Counted from the stretch's first letter, positions 46,212-56,147 are shown. The stretch is 64,000 nucleotides of DNA from CAVXXB01 sp963765585 (GCA_963765585.1 CAVXXB010000008.1:1-64000); one strand, 5' to 3'. Numbers and translations are program-made. The notes: a model not told the origin generated them from the sequence alone.

Positions 46212-49200
46212 ATGAAGGTATGCAAATTACGTCCGTTTATCCTTTTTTTATTTGCCATTCTGCTTATCAGTAAGTCATTATATTCGGATAACTCCAGACT
46301 TTCAATACAAAACCAATCCGCCAGTTCAGTCAATCTAAACTGGCAACTGGATAAACTTGATCAATTCACAGAAACCTATGACGATCAGGTGTATACCCGC
46401 ATTAGTTTTGATAATTGTGCTTATTCTAACTCACCCAAAAAACCGGCTATTCCTGTCAAAGAATTTCTGTTGGCCGTTCCCGATGGTGCCGAAATAAGCT
46501 GGAATATTTCCGGTGTGATAGAAAATGAACTATCTGATATTTTACCGATACCGATTATGTTTCCTGTGCGGGATAAAAAGAATGTATCGGTTTATAATGT
46601 TGAAATGGATGAAAAGGACTATAACTTTTTACCGCAATCGCGTATTGAGATCTCTGAGCAACTTTACTTTCGGGATATGCCGGTGGTGCGGGTCAGGTAT
46701 TATCCGGTTTTGTATGATTATGCACAAAAGAAACTACGCTATACATCAAAGGCAACGATTACCTTTGCCTTTAAAAATGGTAAAATCTCAAGCGGTCCGG
46801 TCCCTGCAAGAGCAAAATTGGATAAAATATATCCGGATGTGGTCATCAACCATGAACAGGCAAAGGCATGGATGGTAAAACGACCGCAACGGCTAAAAAA
46901 ACAGACACTCGATTTCCAGAATCCATGGTATCGAATCACGGTTGAAGAAGATGGGTTATATCGAATCAGCAGATCGACCCTTGTATCATCAGGAATTGAT
47001 CTGACCGGCGTTGATCCGCGGAATATAAAGATCTTTAATCACGGCGGGCGTCCCCTGAGTACAAATACAGCCGCAGCTGAAAATAATCCTGGTGGTCCCA
47101 TTGAGAACGCGATCCTGGTGATAGGGGAAGGAGACGGCGTTTTTAATGAGAATGACTATATCCTGTTTTATGGAAAAAAACTGGGCGGCTGGTTCGCCGG
47201 TGGTTCAAAAGGCGACTTTTCCTATATTCAACATCCTTATGATACCAGGAATTATTACTGGTTGACTATTGATAATGATGCCGGTAAACGAATGGTTCAG
47301 GAGCCTGTTGCTCAGGGCAGCCCTGCACAAACGGAGACCCACTTTATTCAGCGAAAACGGTTCGAAACGGATCAGTATAATCTACTGGCCTCAGGAAATG
47401 ACTGGTATGGCCACCGGTTTTATGGAGTATCCGCCAGTTCATCATTTACATATCCTCTGGATTATAAAGGCAGTGATCTGGCGCCTGGTAGAATAAAAAT
47501 AAAATTTAAAAGCGGTAACAATCTTAGATATGCGGATTCAGGTACTTATTATTATAACTTTACGACCATCCTGAACCAGCAACCTGTTTTGGTAAATGAA
47601 TATCTTGGCAGCAGGGGAAGCCGGGAGTACGAATCATCATTTTTAGCCACAAATAATCTGGTGGATGGCAATAACAACGTGGCTGTGGAGTATACGGCGA
47701 ATTCACAGGATTGTAACGCATATCTGGATTGGGTTGAATTCTATTATCCGCTCGAATTTATCGCAAGCAATAACTATCTGGCTTTCTTCACTAATTCACT
47801 TGGTGCCATCACTGAATATCAGATCTCAAATTTCTCGGGTCCGGATGTCTTCTTGTTTGATGTCAGCGATCCAATAAATACGGTTCAGCTCACCGGCATT
47901 AATCCGGTTCAGAACAATACCTTGCAGTTTAGTCTGGATCTGACTGATAATATGCACAAAAGATTGATTGCCTCGGCCACAAATTCTGCCCAGATTAAAA
48001 ATGTTGCGGGGTTAACACCCTTTATGCCGGATAAAAATTTGCTGGATCACTCAATTGCAGCAGATATGTTAATCATCACGCACAGTTCATTTGAAGATTA
48101 TGCCCATGAAATTGCAGTTTTGCGCAATAGCGGGGTAAATCCCGTTTCCAGTCAGGTCATTAATACCAGGGATATTTATTTTTTCTTTAGCAGCGGTGTT
48201 CAGGATGTAACCGCCCTTCGGAATTTTATCCGTTATGCCCACAACAACTGGACTAATCCCGGGTTATCTTATATCATGCTGTTTGGTGACGGTCATTATG
48301 ATTATAGGAATATCGCGCTGACGGATACCAACCGTGTACCTCCTTTTGAAATTTCTGCTGATTATGAGGTCGATAGCCGTGAAACGGATAATTATTATGC
48401 AGATGTTGATTTTACATCTCTGACATTCTCTTCAATTTTACCGGATATTGCCCTTGGCAGAATACCGGTGGAGAGCCGTCTGGATTGCCGGAGAATTGTC
48501 AGCAAATTAAAGGACTATGAATCTGCCCGTTACCGGGATGGCTGGCAGACACAAGTGACGTTTGTTGCCGATGATGAGGTCACCAGCCGCAGTACCACGG
48601 AATGGATTCATCAAAAGGATACGGAAAGACTGGCCACACTGAGTGAATTACAAAAATTTCTGATAAAAAAAATCTATCTGTCTGCTTATAATTCAGTACC
48701 CGGTGGATTCGGCCGGGTAAAACCAGAGGCCAATCAGGCAATAATTGACCAGCTAAATGAAGGGACATTGTTAATAAATTATGTCGGTCACGGCAGTCCG
48801 GAAGAGTGGGCTCATGAAGATGTCCTAAATATGACCAGAGATTTGAACCGCATTCAGAATCAGGGCCGATTACCTCTTTGGGTAGCCGCAACGTGCGATT
48901 TTGGTAAATATGATGATCCCCGGGAACCTAGTTTCTCGGAAGCATTGGTGTGGCAGGAAGATGCCGGGGCGATTGCGGTTTTTTCATCAGCGCGTCTGGT
49001 TTATTCTTCATCTAATTTTGCCCTGAATCAGCGCTTCTTACAAAATTTATTTCCATCAGGTGGTGCCAGCCGCCGCCTGGGAGTGGCTACTTTAATTGCC
49101 ACCGGGGCAGGAGCTGAATGATCAAAAATATCATTTATTTGGTGATCCCAGTATGTACCTGGCTGATCCGCGCGAATTTGTGGATATAACCAGTGTTTCT

Positions 49201-50220
49201 CCGGACACTCTGAAAGCCCTGACAAAAGTCACTGTTAAGGGATTTGTCTCCAGCGACGAGGGTGGGCAATTATCTCAATCATTCAATGGCGGCGCCATAA
49301 TGATAGCAAATGATGCACGTTATGATTCGGTAACAACCGGAGGCGGGCATTATTATAAATTATTGGGTCCGCGTATTTTTAAAGGTGAAATAAGCGTTAA
49401 TGAGGGACAATTAACCGGGGAATTCATTGTTCCAAAATCAATCCGGTACCATTCAAAACCAACCGGGCGTGTAACCGTCTTTGCCTGGGATGATGATAGT
49501 GGTGTTGAGGCACTGGGATATACTGATGACTTACTGTTGAACGGGACCGAAGGAAATTTAAGTGATGCAGATGGTCCGGTTATTGATATCTATTTTAAAG
49601 ATCAGGAAAATTTCAATGCCGGTGATTTGGTTCCTGAAAATGTGACTTTAATTGCCAGTATTGCCGATGAAAACGGGATCAATCTGACCGAAGAGGTCGG
49701 TCACTCCGTCGAAATCAAATTTAATGATGAACAACCCAAAAACATCACCTCCTTTTTTGCCTATGACCGGGATAGCTATTCACAGGGAAAATTGAATTAT
49801 TACCTTGATAACCTTCCATCGGGGGAACATGTTTTGACCTTAAAAGCATGGGATAACCTGAACAACCCATCGGAAGAGACGATTAGTTTCAGGGTATCGG
49901 ATGCCACTGGCCTTGTGCTTACGGATGTCGTGAATTATCCCAATCCGTTTGCCGGAGAGACCAATTTTACCTTCCAGGCACAACCGGCGTCTGATGCATC
50001 ACTGGTTGAGGTGGAAGTAAAGATTTACACTATATCCGGGCGATTGATAAAGAAGTTAGACGGCCTGTATTTGCAGCAGCCGGGATATAACTATTATCCC
50101 TGGGATGGTCGCGATGAAGATGGTGATGTGATCGCAAATGGCGTTTATATATACAAGATCACACTTAAAGAAGGTGATGTGTCTAAGGAAGTAATAGAGA
50201 AACTGGTAGTATTGCGGTGA
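46212..50220 (+). CDS. porU: Type IX secretion sortase PorU (C25 gingipain-like peptidase), frame-disrupted
   Basis: Two frames, 46212..49121 and 49096..50220, make one protein of about 1330 residues. The order is: signal peptide (FILFLFAILLISKSLYS), N-terminal beta domains, C25 catalytic domain (ADMLIITHSSFEDYAHEIAV, IMLFGDGHYDYRN, YVGHGSPEEWAHED with the catalytic His, WVAATCDFGKYDDPREPSFS with the catalytic Cys), Ig-like segments, and a C-terminal FlgD/T9SS-like domain (VVNYPNPFAGETNF ... IEKLVVLR). The frame shifts near 49112: IATGAG then ELNDQKYHLFGDPSMYLADP. PorU cleaves type A C-terminal tags at the outer membrane and attaches cargo to lipopolysaccharide. The tagged proteins in this window are its likely substrates. 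Confidence 0.9.
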
Positions 50221-50287
50221 TATGGTGATTAGTCACCGTTAAATAGTGTCTGCAGTACTTGCATCATCTTTGAAATGGTGATTAAAT

Positions 50288-50317
50288 TTGACACCTGTTT
50301 ATATATGATCATATAGT
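50288..50317 (+). promoter_or_regulatory. Sigma-70-type promoter for tRNA-Gln
   Basis: TTGACA at 50288..50293 and TATAGT at 50312..50317 are separated by 18 bp. The -10 ends 12 bp before the tRNA's first base. The -35 is perfect and the placement fits a tRNA promoter. Confidence 0.7.
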
Positions 50318-50329
50318 TTTTAAAGTTCT

Positions 50330-50400
50330 TGCGGGATGGTCTAGAGGCAAGACGCCTGGTTCTGGCCCAGGTAACCGGGGTTCGAATCCCTGTCCCGCAG
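50330..50400 (+). tRNA. tRNA-Gln (CTG anticodon)
   Basis: The 71-nt cloverleaf folds fully. The acceptor TGCGGGA pairs with TCCCGCA. The D-arm is GTCT/AGAC and the anticodon stem CCTGG/CCAGG with loop TTCTGGC (anticodon CTG, codon CAG). The T-arm is CGGGG-TTCGAAT-CCCTG. U1-A72 and a G discriminator are typical of glutamine tRNAs. The CCA end is not encoded. It has its own promoter and terminator. Confidence 0.93.
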
Positions 50401-50406
50401 CACGTA

Positions 50407-50431
50407 AATCCCTCCTTGTGAGGGATTTTTT
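50407..50431 (+). terminator. Intrinsic terminator after tRNA-Gln
   Basis: AATCCCTC-CTTGT-GAGGGATT forms an 8-bp stem followed by a T-rich tail. It begins 6 bp after the tRNA. Confidence 0.85.
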
Positions 50432-50437
50432 GTTTTA

Positions 50438-50727
50438 GGCCGAAGGTTAAAGGCAAAAAGGCCAAGAGGCCAAGGGCCAAAGGGCGAAGAGGATAATAGG
50501 ATTAGTAGATAAATGTCATTCCGCCCCGGAACGGGGCAGGTAGGAATCTTCCCGTCGTGTCAAATGCTTACTCTCGCAGAGACGCGGAGTGCGCAATTAG
50601 AAATTAGAGATGAGAAATGGGCGATTGGCCATTGGCGATTGGCAAAAGACAAGTACATATTCCGAGTTCCAAGTTCCAAATCTCTAATCTCTAATCCCTA
50701 ATCTATAATCCTTGCCTCCGCGAGAGA
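50438..50727. repeat. Word-repeat block including the cleanest heptamer array (19 units)
   Basis: 50438..50505 has mixed 7- and 8-bp AGGCCAA-type words. 50518..50540 has the hairpin CCGCCCCGGAACGGGG in a 'GTCATT' word. 50595..50727 then divides with no slip into 19 heptamers: AATTAGA (x2), GATGAGA, AATGGGC, GATTGGC, CATTGGC, GATTGGC, AAAAGAC, AAGTACA, TATTCCG, AGTTCCA (x2), AATCTCT (x2), AATCCCT, AATCTAT, AATCCTT, GCCTCCG, CGAGAGA. Confidence 0.92.
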
Positions 50728-50819
50728 ATAATTTTCCGGGAATGGATTGTATTTCTAAATTGTTTCTAAACTATATATCTTGTAAATATTGTTAATAAAA
50801 AAATAGAAAGAAATCTTGG

Positions 50820-52365
50820 ATGAATTTTACATCTGGTAATAATCCTGAAAGTTTCATTTTTGTTATTTTTGGCGGATCGGGAGATTTGACAAAACGTAAA
50901 TTGGTGCCGGCATTATTTAGTTTATACCTGCAGAAATTACTGCCGGAAAAATTTGCCATTCTCGGATTGGGCAGAAAAGAGTTTGATGATAATTCCTATC
51001 GTAAGTCACTGAGCGAGAGCGTGGTTGAATTTTCTGATGTTCGAGAGTGAAAATAAAGCACAAATAAATGATTTTGCGGCACATTTATATTATCAAAAAT
51101 TTGATATGGGCCAGCAATCCGAATATGAAACATTGTCAAACCGGATAAAAACCATTGATACGGAATTAAATATTGGTGGCAATTATTTATATTACCTGGC
51201 CACACCACCGGAGTTTTTTGGACCGATCGCAGAAAATTTGCAGATCCAGGGGTTACATGATGATAAAGATGCATGGAAACGAATAGTCCTGGAAAAACCA
51301 ATCGGGCATGATCTGGAATCAGCACGGGAATTAAACAAAAACTTGCAGAATATTTTTGATGAAGAACAAATATATCGGATTGATCATTATCTGGGGAAGG
51401 AAACCGTTCAGAACATTCTGGCGTTCCGGTTTGCCAATGGTATATTTGAACCGCTATGGAATCGCCGGTATATCCATCATGTGGAAATAACCGCAGCCGA
51501 GCAGGTTGGTGTGGAGGATCGTGGGGGATATTATGAAAACTCGGGTGCACTCCGCGACATGGTTCAGAATCATCTGTTACAGGTAGCCGCCACTGTTGCT
51601 ATGGAGCCGCCGGCAATATTCGAACCAAAAGCAGTCCGCGATGAAAAGGCCAAGGTATTTCATTCCCTGCGCTCAATACCGGCTCAGGATATTGCAAAAC
51701 ATGTGATCAGAGGGCAGTATATTGAATCAGGTGTTGCCGGTAAAAAAATGGCGGGATACCGGGAGGAAGCAAATGTCAATCCCAAATCGCAAACAGAAAC
51801 ATTTGTTGCATTAAAATTTTTCATTGACAACTGGCGGTGGGGCGGGGTTCCGTTTTATATCAGAACCGGAAAAAGATTGCCGACGAGAGTGACCGAGGTG
51901 GTGATTCATTATAATCAAACACCACATCATATGTTTAAAAATGAAACTAGTGAAAATTCTCCGCAGAATCAGCTGATACTGCGCATACAACCCGATGAGG
52001 GTATCCTGATGAAAATTGGTATGAAAGTGCCCGGTGCCGGATTTGACATAAAAAATGTGGGTATGGACTTTCATTACTCAGATCTGACAGATGTAAAACT
52101 GCCTGAAGCCTATGAACGGCTCCTTCTGGATGCTTTGATGGGGGATAGCACACTCTATGCCCGTGCAGACGGCGTTGAAGAAGCCTGGAAATTTGTCGAT
52201 CCGATTCTGGATGCATGGCAAAATGATCCATCGCTAAAACTGTTCGGCTATCCCGCCGGTACCTGGGGACCAAAGGAAACGCGTCAATTATTTGATGATC
52301 CCAAGGAAGATTGGCGTTATCCCTGTAAAAATTTGACCGGTGATGAGACGTATTGTGAGTTGTAA
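50820..52365 (+). CDS. zwf: Glucose-6-phosphate dehydrogenase, frameshifted
   Basis: Two frames make one enzyme of about 510 residues. 50820..51050 has the nucleotide site VIFGGSGDLTKRKLVPALF. 51025..52365 continues with LEKPIGHDLESARELN, the active-site motif RIDHYLGKETVQNILAFRFA (His base, Lys), AEQVGVEDRGGYYE and RTGKRLPTRVTEV. The +1 break is near 51045, between VVEFSD and SENKAQINDF. It oxidises glucose-6-phosphate to 6-phosphogluconolactone, making NADPH. The next gene encodes the lactonase that acts on its product. A frameshift in this central enzyme while pgl is intact suggests a sequence error. Confidence 0.9.
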
Positions 52366-52371
52366 ACAAGT

Positions 52372-52397
52372 GTAGGGAACGGTCTGAGACCATTCCT
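52372..52397. repeat. GTAGGGAACGGTCTGAGACC palindrome
   Basis: The copy between zwf and pgl has GGAACGGTCTGAGACCATTCC with one mismatch. Sister copies are at 21138 and 54443. A heptamer-like 'CTCGATA' tail follows. Confidence 0.75.
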
Positions 52398-52484
52398 CGG
52401 TTCTCGATACAAAGTCCCTGAACCCGATCGGTCCTGGGCACTGGTTGACACTCAAAATCCCGTAGGGATTGAACACCATTAGAT

Positions 52485-53204
52485 ATGAATATAAAAATAT
52501 TTAAAAATATCGACCGGATTTCGGAAGAATTAACATCACAATTATTTCAATTGATAAATCAATCCGGAAACAATCGAATCAACATCGCCTTATCCGGGGG
52601 ATCCACTCCGGTAAAATTTTACAAATATTTGGCTGAAAAAAATCCGGATTTGTCCTGGGAAAATGTGCACTTCTTTTGGGGAGATGAACGCTGTGTACCA
52701 CCGGATCATGAAGAAAGTAATTACGGTCAGGCAAATCAAACTCTAATTTCAAAAATTGATATTCCTGATGAAAATATTCATCGTATTCATGGTGAGGCTG
52801 ATCCGTTGGATGAAGTGCAACGATATGAAAAGGAAATCAGGCGATACGTACCTGCAAATAAAATAGGAATTCCTGAATTCGATTGGATATTACTTGGCAT
52901 GGGTGATGATGGTCATACCGCTTCCATATTTCCGGATAGCCTGGCAGAAGCAGAAAAAAAAACAAATTGTCTGATAGCAGAACATCCTCAAACCGGGCAG
53001 AAGAGAATTTCACTTGCACTAAATATTATCAACCAGGCACACAAGGTAAGCTTTCTTGTTACCGGTAAAGTTAAAGCAGGTTTGACAGCCAGAATATTAA
53101 ATCTTGATGAATCTACCGCTAATTTACCGGCAGCAAGAATAAAGCCTGTGACTGGCCTTCTGGAGTGGTATTTGGATGAGGATGCGGCGAGTTTGTTGGT
53201 CTAA
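52485..53204 (+). CDS. pgl: 6-phosphogluconolactonase
   Basis: The 239-residue product shows the DevB/SOL family pattern. NIALSGGSTPVKFYKYLAEK is the phosphate loop. VHFFWGDERCVPPDHEESNY is followed by NIHRIHGE. WILLGMGDDGHTASIFPDS carries the catalytic His region, and VSFLVTGKVKA comes near the end. It hydrolyses 6-phosphogluconolactone, directly after Zwf in the oxidative pentose phosphate pathway. It is 119 bp downstream of zwf on the same strand, with a palindrome repeat in the gap. No 6-phosphogluconate dehydrogenase gene is in the window. Confidence 0.93.
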   Translation: MNIKIFKNIDRISEELTSQLFQLINQSGNNRINIALSGGSTPVKFYKYLAEKNPDLSWENVHFFWGDERCVPPDHEESNYGQANQTLISKIDIPDENIHRIHGEADPLDEVQRYEKEIRRYVPANKIGIPEFDWILLGMGDDGHTASIFPDSLAEAEKKTNCLIAEHPQTGQKRISLALNIINQAHKVSFLVTGKVKAGLTARILNLDESTANLPAARIKPVTGLLEWYLDEDAASLLV

Positions 53205-53263
53205 CCTTGACCCACCCCCTCGGTCCCCCTCCCTCCAAGCAGGGAGGGGATTTATAATACCAT

Positions 53264-53315
53264 CGTAGGGACACGGCATGTCGAAGACCCCGTTTTACGG
53301 GTGCCGTGTCCCTGC
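53264..53315. repeat. REP palindrome, inverted inner arm
   Basis: CGTAGGGACACGGC-ATGTCGAAGA-CCCCGTTTTACGGG-TGCCGTGTCCC. The inner hairpin is on the opposite side from the copies at 15651 and 17341, so it reads as their reverse complement. Purine-rich CCCTCC/GGGAGGGG palindromes flank it at about 53230 and 53345. Confidence 0.85.
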
Positions 53316-53381
53316 AGTCATTTATCATCACCCATTAAAAGTCCCCTCCATGCCGAAGGGAGGGAGGGGATTTGGAGTAGG

Positions 53382-54329
53382 TCATTTCATTCCCCGGATC
53401 GCTGTTCTTATCTCATCCGATTTCTCCTGATTAAAAATAAAATCCAGGTGACAGATGGCATCCGGATCGTTATGGTCCTGAATATTCCAGCCACTGTTTG
53501 AATAATCAATATGAATAAGCTTTGTATTGTCTATTTTTTTGTTCATCACTGATCCGGAAATTATTTCCGGGGAAGAGCTTTCTATTTTTATTATACCCTT
53601 TACCCGATATATATCTGCTCCAAACCGTTCAACAGTTGTCTGCAGTTTCTCAATATTCCATACCCGTGATGATTTGATGCTGTATTTGCCGAATTGAGAT
53701 TGAGGTTCGTGTCCAATCGGACCGGTGACCGGTAATCTGGATGCATCACTAATATTGAGCGGATCAAAATCTATCCTGCAAAAATCAGTTTGATTAATCT
53801 GCGCGCTGCTATTGAGGCTTTTAATTTCTTTGAGAGATTTATGAATATCCTCAGGTTTCGAACTCTTTATTTTGTTTATAATAATATAGTTTGCTGCTTT
53901 GATCTGGTCTCTGATTACTGGTAGCACTTGGATTAATTTTAAAAAGGTCCCAGGTTCGATAATGGTTATTATCGTTTGCAGATCGTAATTACTATCCAAC
54001 TTTGTTTCCTGAAGCATTCGTAAGATCGTAGTTGGATTAGAGATACCGCTGGCCTCGATGACTAATGCATCCCACTTATTCTTATTACCGGCAATCGATC
54101 TTAGTTGGGTGATAAACTGGGTAACCAGACATTGGCAGAAAATACTGCCTCCGGTCACTGTAATCACTTCCTGTCCATCCATCTTGAGTGTTTGCCCATC
54201 CACATCCAATTGTGAAAATTCATTAATCAGATAACAGACCTTTTTGTTCGCCAATTTGGAATATAATTCTTTAATAAGGGTTGTCTTTCCGGAGCCTAAA
54301 AAACCGGTGATTAATATTATGGGTATCAT
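53382..54329 (-). CDS. CobW/COG0523-type metallochaperone GTPase
   Basis: The 315-residue product opens with a P-loop (IILITGFLGSGKTTLIKELY). LINEFSQLDVDG is the switch region. GGSIFCQC lies at the position of the family's CxCC metal-binding motif, here as CQC. ALVIEASGISNPTTI (Walker B-like) and NYIIINKIK (NKxD-like guanine specificity) follow. COG0523 GTPases deliver zinc, cobalt or other metals to apo-proteins. It lies upstream-adjacent (319 bp apart) to a URO-D/thioredoxin gene on the same strand. URO-D methyltransferases need zinc and a corrinoid, so a metal-supply link is plausible but inferred. Confidence 0.85.
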   Translation of the reverse strand: MIPIILITGFLGSGKTTLIKELYSKLANKKVCYLINEFSQLDVDGQTLKMDGQEVITVTGGSIFCQCLVTQFITQLRSIAGNKNKWDALVIEASGISNPTTILRMLQETKLDSNYDLQTIITIIEPGTFLKLIQVLPVIRDQIKAANYIIINKIKSSKPEDIHKSLKEIKSLNSSAQINQTDFCRIDFDPLNISDASRLPVTGPIGHEPQSQFGKYSIKSSRVWNIEKLQTTVERFGADIYRVKGIIKIESSSPEIISGSVMNKKIDNTKLIHIDYSNSGWNIQDHNDPDAICHLDFIFNQEKSDEIRTAIRGMK

Positions 54330-54648
54330 AGATTACAATAGTTGAATCCTCTGTGAGACATGCATGTCATTGCGAGGGAGTGCAACGACGAAGCAATCCC
54401 ATCCGGGATTAGTTATTATATTTCAACTCAATTTAGAGACTTGGAACGGTCTGAGACCGTTCCCTACATTCGTTGACAACATATTAATTAATTACATTAT
54501 TGATGTTTATAAAAAATACATCAAATACAATTATGTGTTTACGGTTTACAAATTTTCACAAGTGTCCAGGCCCAGCACCCAGCACCGAGAAACAAGTACC
54601 CAGTACCCAGTACCCAGTTCCCATTTCCAGGCACAGGGACTGAGGGAC
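54330..54648. repeat. Repeat-filled gap: palindrome plus 14-unit heptamer array
   Basis: 54443..54467 is GGAACGGTCTGAGACCGTTCC followed by CTAC. 54571..54668 is a heptamer array: CCCAGCA (x2), CCGAGAA, ACAAGTA, CCCAGTA (x2), CCCAGTT, CCCATTT, CCAGGCA, CAGGGAC, TGAGGGA, CTTAGGT, GCTTAGG, GACTTTG. The array runs 20 bp into the next gene and supplies its stop codon. A 'GCAACGACGAAGCAATCCC' word is at about 54380. Confidence 0.88.
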
Positions 54649-56022
54649 TTAGGTGCTTAGGGACTTTGTCCTTAACTTCTCGGAATATATCTGCTCCAAC
54701 TTCTCCTGATCCGGAATGATCGAATTAAACATCGGTTCGCCATCGACACAGATTGATGGAATACTGGTTACTTTCAATTTTGTCATGTGGCCGATGCCAT
54801 CCCGGGTTTTTATTTTGTGTTCGCGTACTTCGACCCTATCACCAAATTTTCTGGCCGATTCCCGTGCGGCTTCCAGCATATATTGACACGGGGCGCATGA
54901 TATAGAATCGAGAGTTACGACTTCAACTATCAGCTGTTTGGTATTATTATAATCAGGAAGTTCAATATCGTCAAAAGTTTCGTCCGGTGCTGCGCTCAGG
55001 GTTGCTCTGACAATTTCCCGTTGATACTCCTCGCGAACTAAATCCGCAATAGGAATTAAGTTTTCAGGGGGACAACCGTATGGAAGATCACATCCCGGCG
55101 CCAAAACAAATCCAGGTCCTTCCCCCAGGTCAATTGTCTCGACCGTATGTTTTTTTACAGCTTCGGGATGGCCAAGCAACAGCATAGAGGTTAATTTTAA
55201 ATTTCCTCCAAATGATTTACCATATTCTCCGGCAAGTCGCTTGGCTTCCACGAGCGATATGTTCTCATCGATTGAAATATTATGACATTTGGTTTTAAAC
55301 ATCACTTCCAGATTCTTTGTAGCGTCCCCACAGACAAATAAAGAAGAAAGGGCGCCATTTTTATCGATATTATCACAAACACGATTTAAATAGGGAGAAA
55401 CAAATTCAGAAAAATGTACGGGAGAAATCTGGCTGGTCATGGGATCCACTATGGCCACCACATCAACGCCGTTCTCAATATAAAATGTAGCCGTTTTTTC
55501 AGAAATTTCCGTACAGTAATCCAGAATATCTTTCACCTTCTGCGGATCCATCAACATTTCCAGGAAAATATTGCTGCCCATTAAGTGAAGTGCCAGAGTA
55601 AAGGGACCGGTAATCAGTCCATATAATGCCGTATGTCCGCCAATATTTTGCTTTAATTGACCGACAACGGTTTTTATCAAAGGAAACCGGCCGGCATCAA
55701 AACTGTAAACGGGAAGATCCTCAAGCGTCTTGTCTATCAGCGGATGTGTGGTTACAGATGGTGGTACTTCTTCCGCCCAGTGTAACTGACAACCCAGAAT
55801 TTCTGCTTCCACTTGTAAATCAAATATCACAGGCAGACCATCCGGTTTATATAGTTCGCTGGCCTTCATCAATCCCCGGATCATTAAATCGGCTGATCTC
55901 AGATACTCGCTGGCGCCTGTGTCGATTAATTTTCCACCGTGCACACCGACAAATGGTACCCAGGCAGGTCGTGGGGTTTCTATATTGCGAATTGCAGCAA
56001 GTAGTATTTCTTTACCGTTCAT
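54649..56022 (-). CDS. URO-D superfamily (MtaA/CmuA-like) protein fused to a thioredoxin-like domain
   Basis: I start at the ATG at 56022 (MNGKEILLAAIRNIETPRPA), with GAGAGG upstream. The frame reaching 56133 only adds translated repeat DNA. Residues ~1-345 are a uroporphyrinogen-decarboxylase-fold methyltransferase (PAWVPFVGVHGG, GHTALYGLITGPFTLALHLM, VVAIVDPMTSQISP, SLFVCGDATKNLE, FVLAPGCDLPYGCPPENL). The Cys residues in the last two match zinc ligands of corrinoid methyltransferases, though the usual His of HxC is Phe here. Residues ~370-455 are a thioredoxin-like domain with SCAPC and VTSIPSICVDGEPMF. It probably handles methyl or thiol groups with a corrinoid partner. Its last residues are encoded by a heptamer array. 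Confidence 0.82.
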   Translation of the reverse strand: MNGKEILLAAIRNIETPRPAWVPFVGVHGGKLIDTGASEYLRSADLMIRGLMKASELYKPDGLPVIFDLQVEAEILGCQLHWAEEVPPSVTTHPLIDKTLEDLPVYSFDAGRFPLIKTVVGQLKQNIGGHTALYGLITGPFTLALHLMGSNIFLEMLMDPQKVKDILDYCTEISEKTATFYIENGVDVVAIVDPMTSQISPVHFSEFVSPYLNRVCDNIDKNGALSSLFVCGDATKNLEVMFKTKCHNISIDENISLVEAKRLAGEYGKSFGGNLKLTSMLLLGHPEAVKKHTVETIDLGEGPGFVLAPGCDLPYGCPPENLIPIADLVREEYQREIVRATLSAAPDETFDDIELPDYNNTKQLIVEVVTLDSISCAPCQYMLEAARESARKFGDRVEVREHKIKTRDGIGHMTKLKVTSIPSICVDGEPMFNSIIPDQEKLEQIYSEKLRTKSLST

Positions 56023-56094
56023 AATGTTTGTTTTGCCTCTCATTAAAGGATTATTTTTGACAGGATAACAGGATCGCAGGGACTTGTATACAAT

Positions 56095-56147
56095 CGTTGG
56101 GACACGGCACCCGTAAAACGGGGTCTTCGACATGCTGTGTTCCTACT
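56095..56147. repeat. REP palindrome upstream of the URO-D gene
   Basis: GTTGGGACACGGC-ACCCGTAAAACGGGG-TCTTCGACAT-GCTGTGTTCC is a slightly decayed family member. Immediately right, at about 56168..56210, a CCCCTCC...GGAGGGG palindrome contains the inserted hairpin CGTCCTGTAAAACAGGACG. Confidence 0.8.

Noticed and set aside
49119..49121. UGA in porU (and the one ending the first ceramidase-like frame) as further selenocysteine codons
   Set aside because: Reading through the UGA in the same frame gives unrelated sequence, whereas the family sequence resumes in another frame, so these are frameshifts.
50229..50480. 83-codon minus-strand frame containing GIRTPVTWARTRRLASRPS
   Set aside because: It is the antisense translation of the tRNA-Gln gene and its terminator, a well-known false gene.
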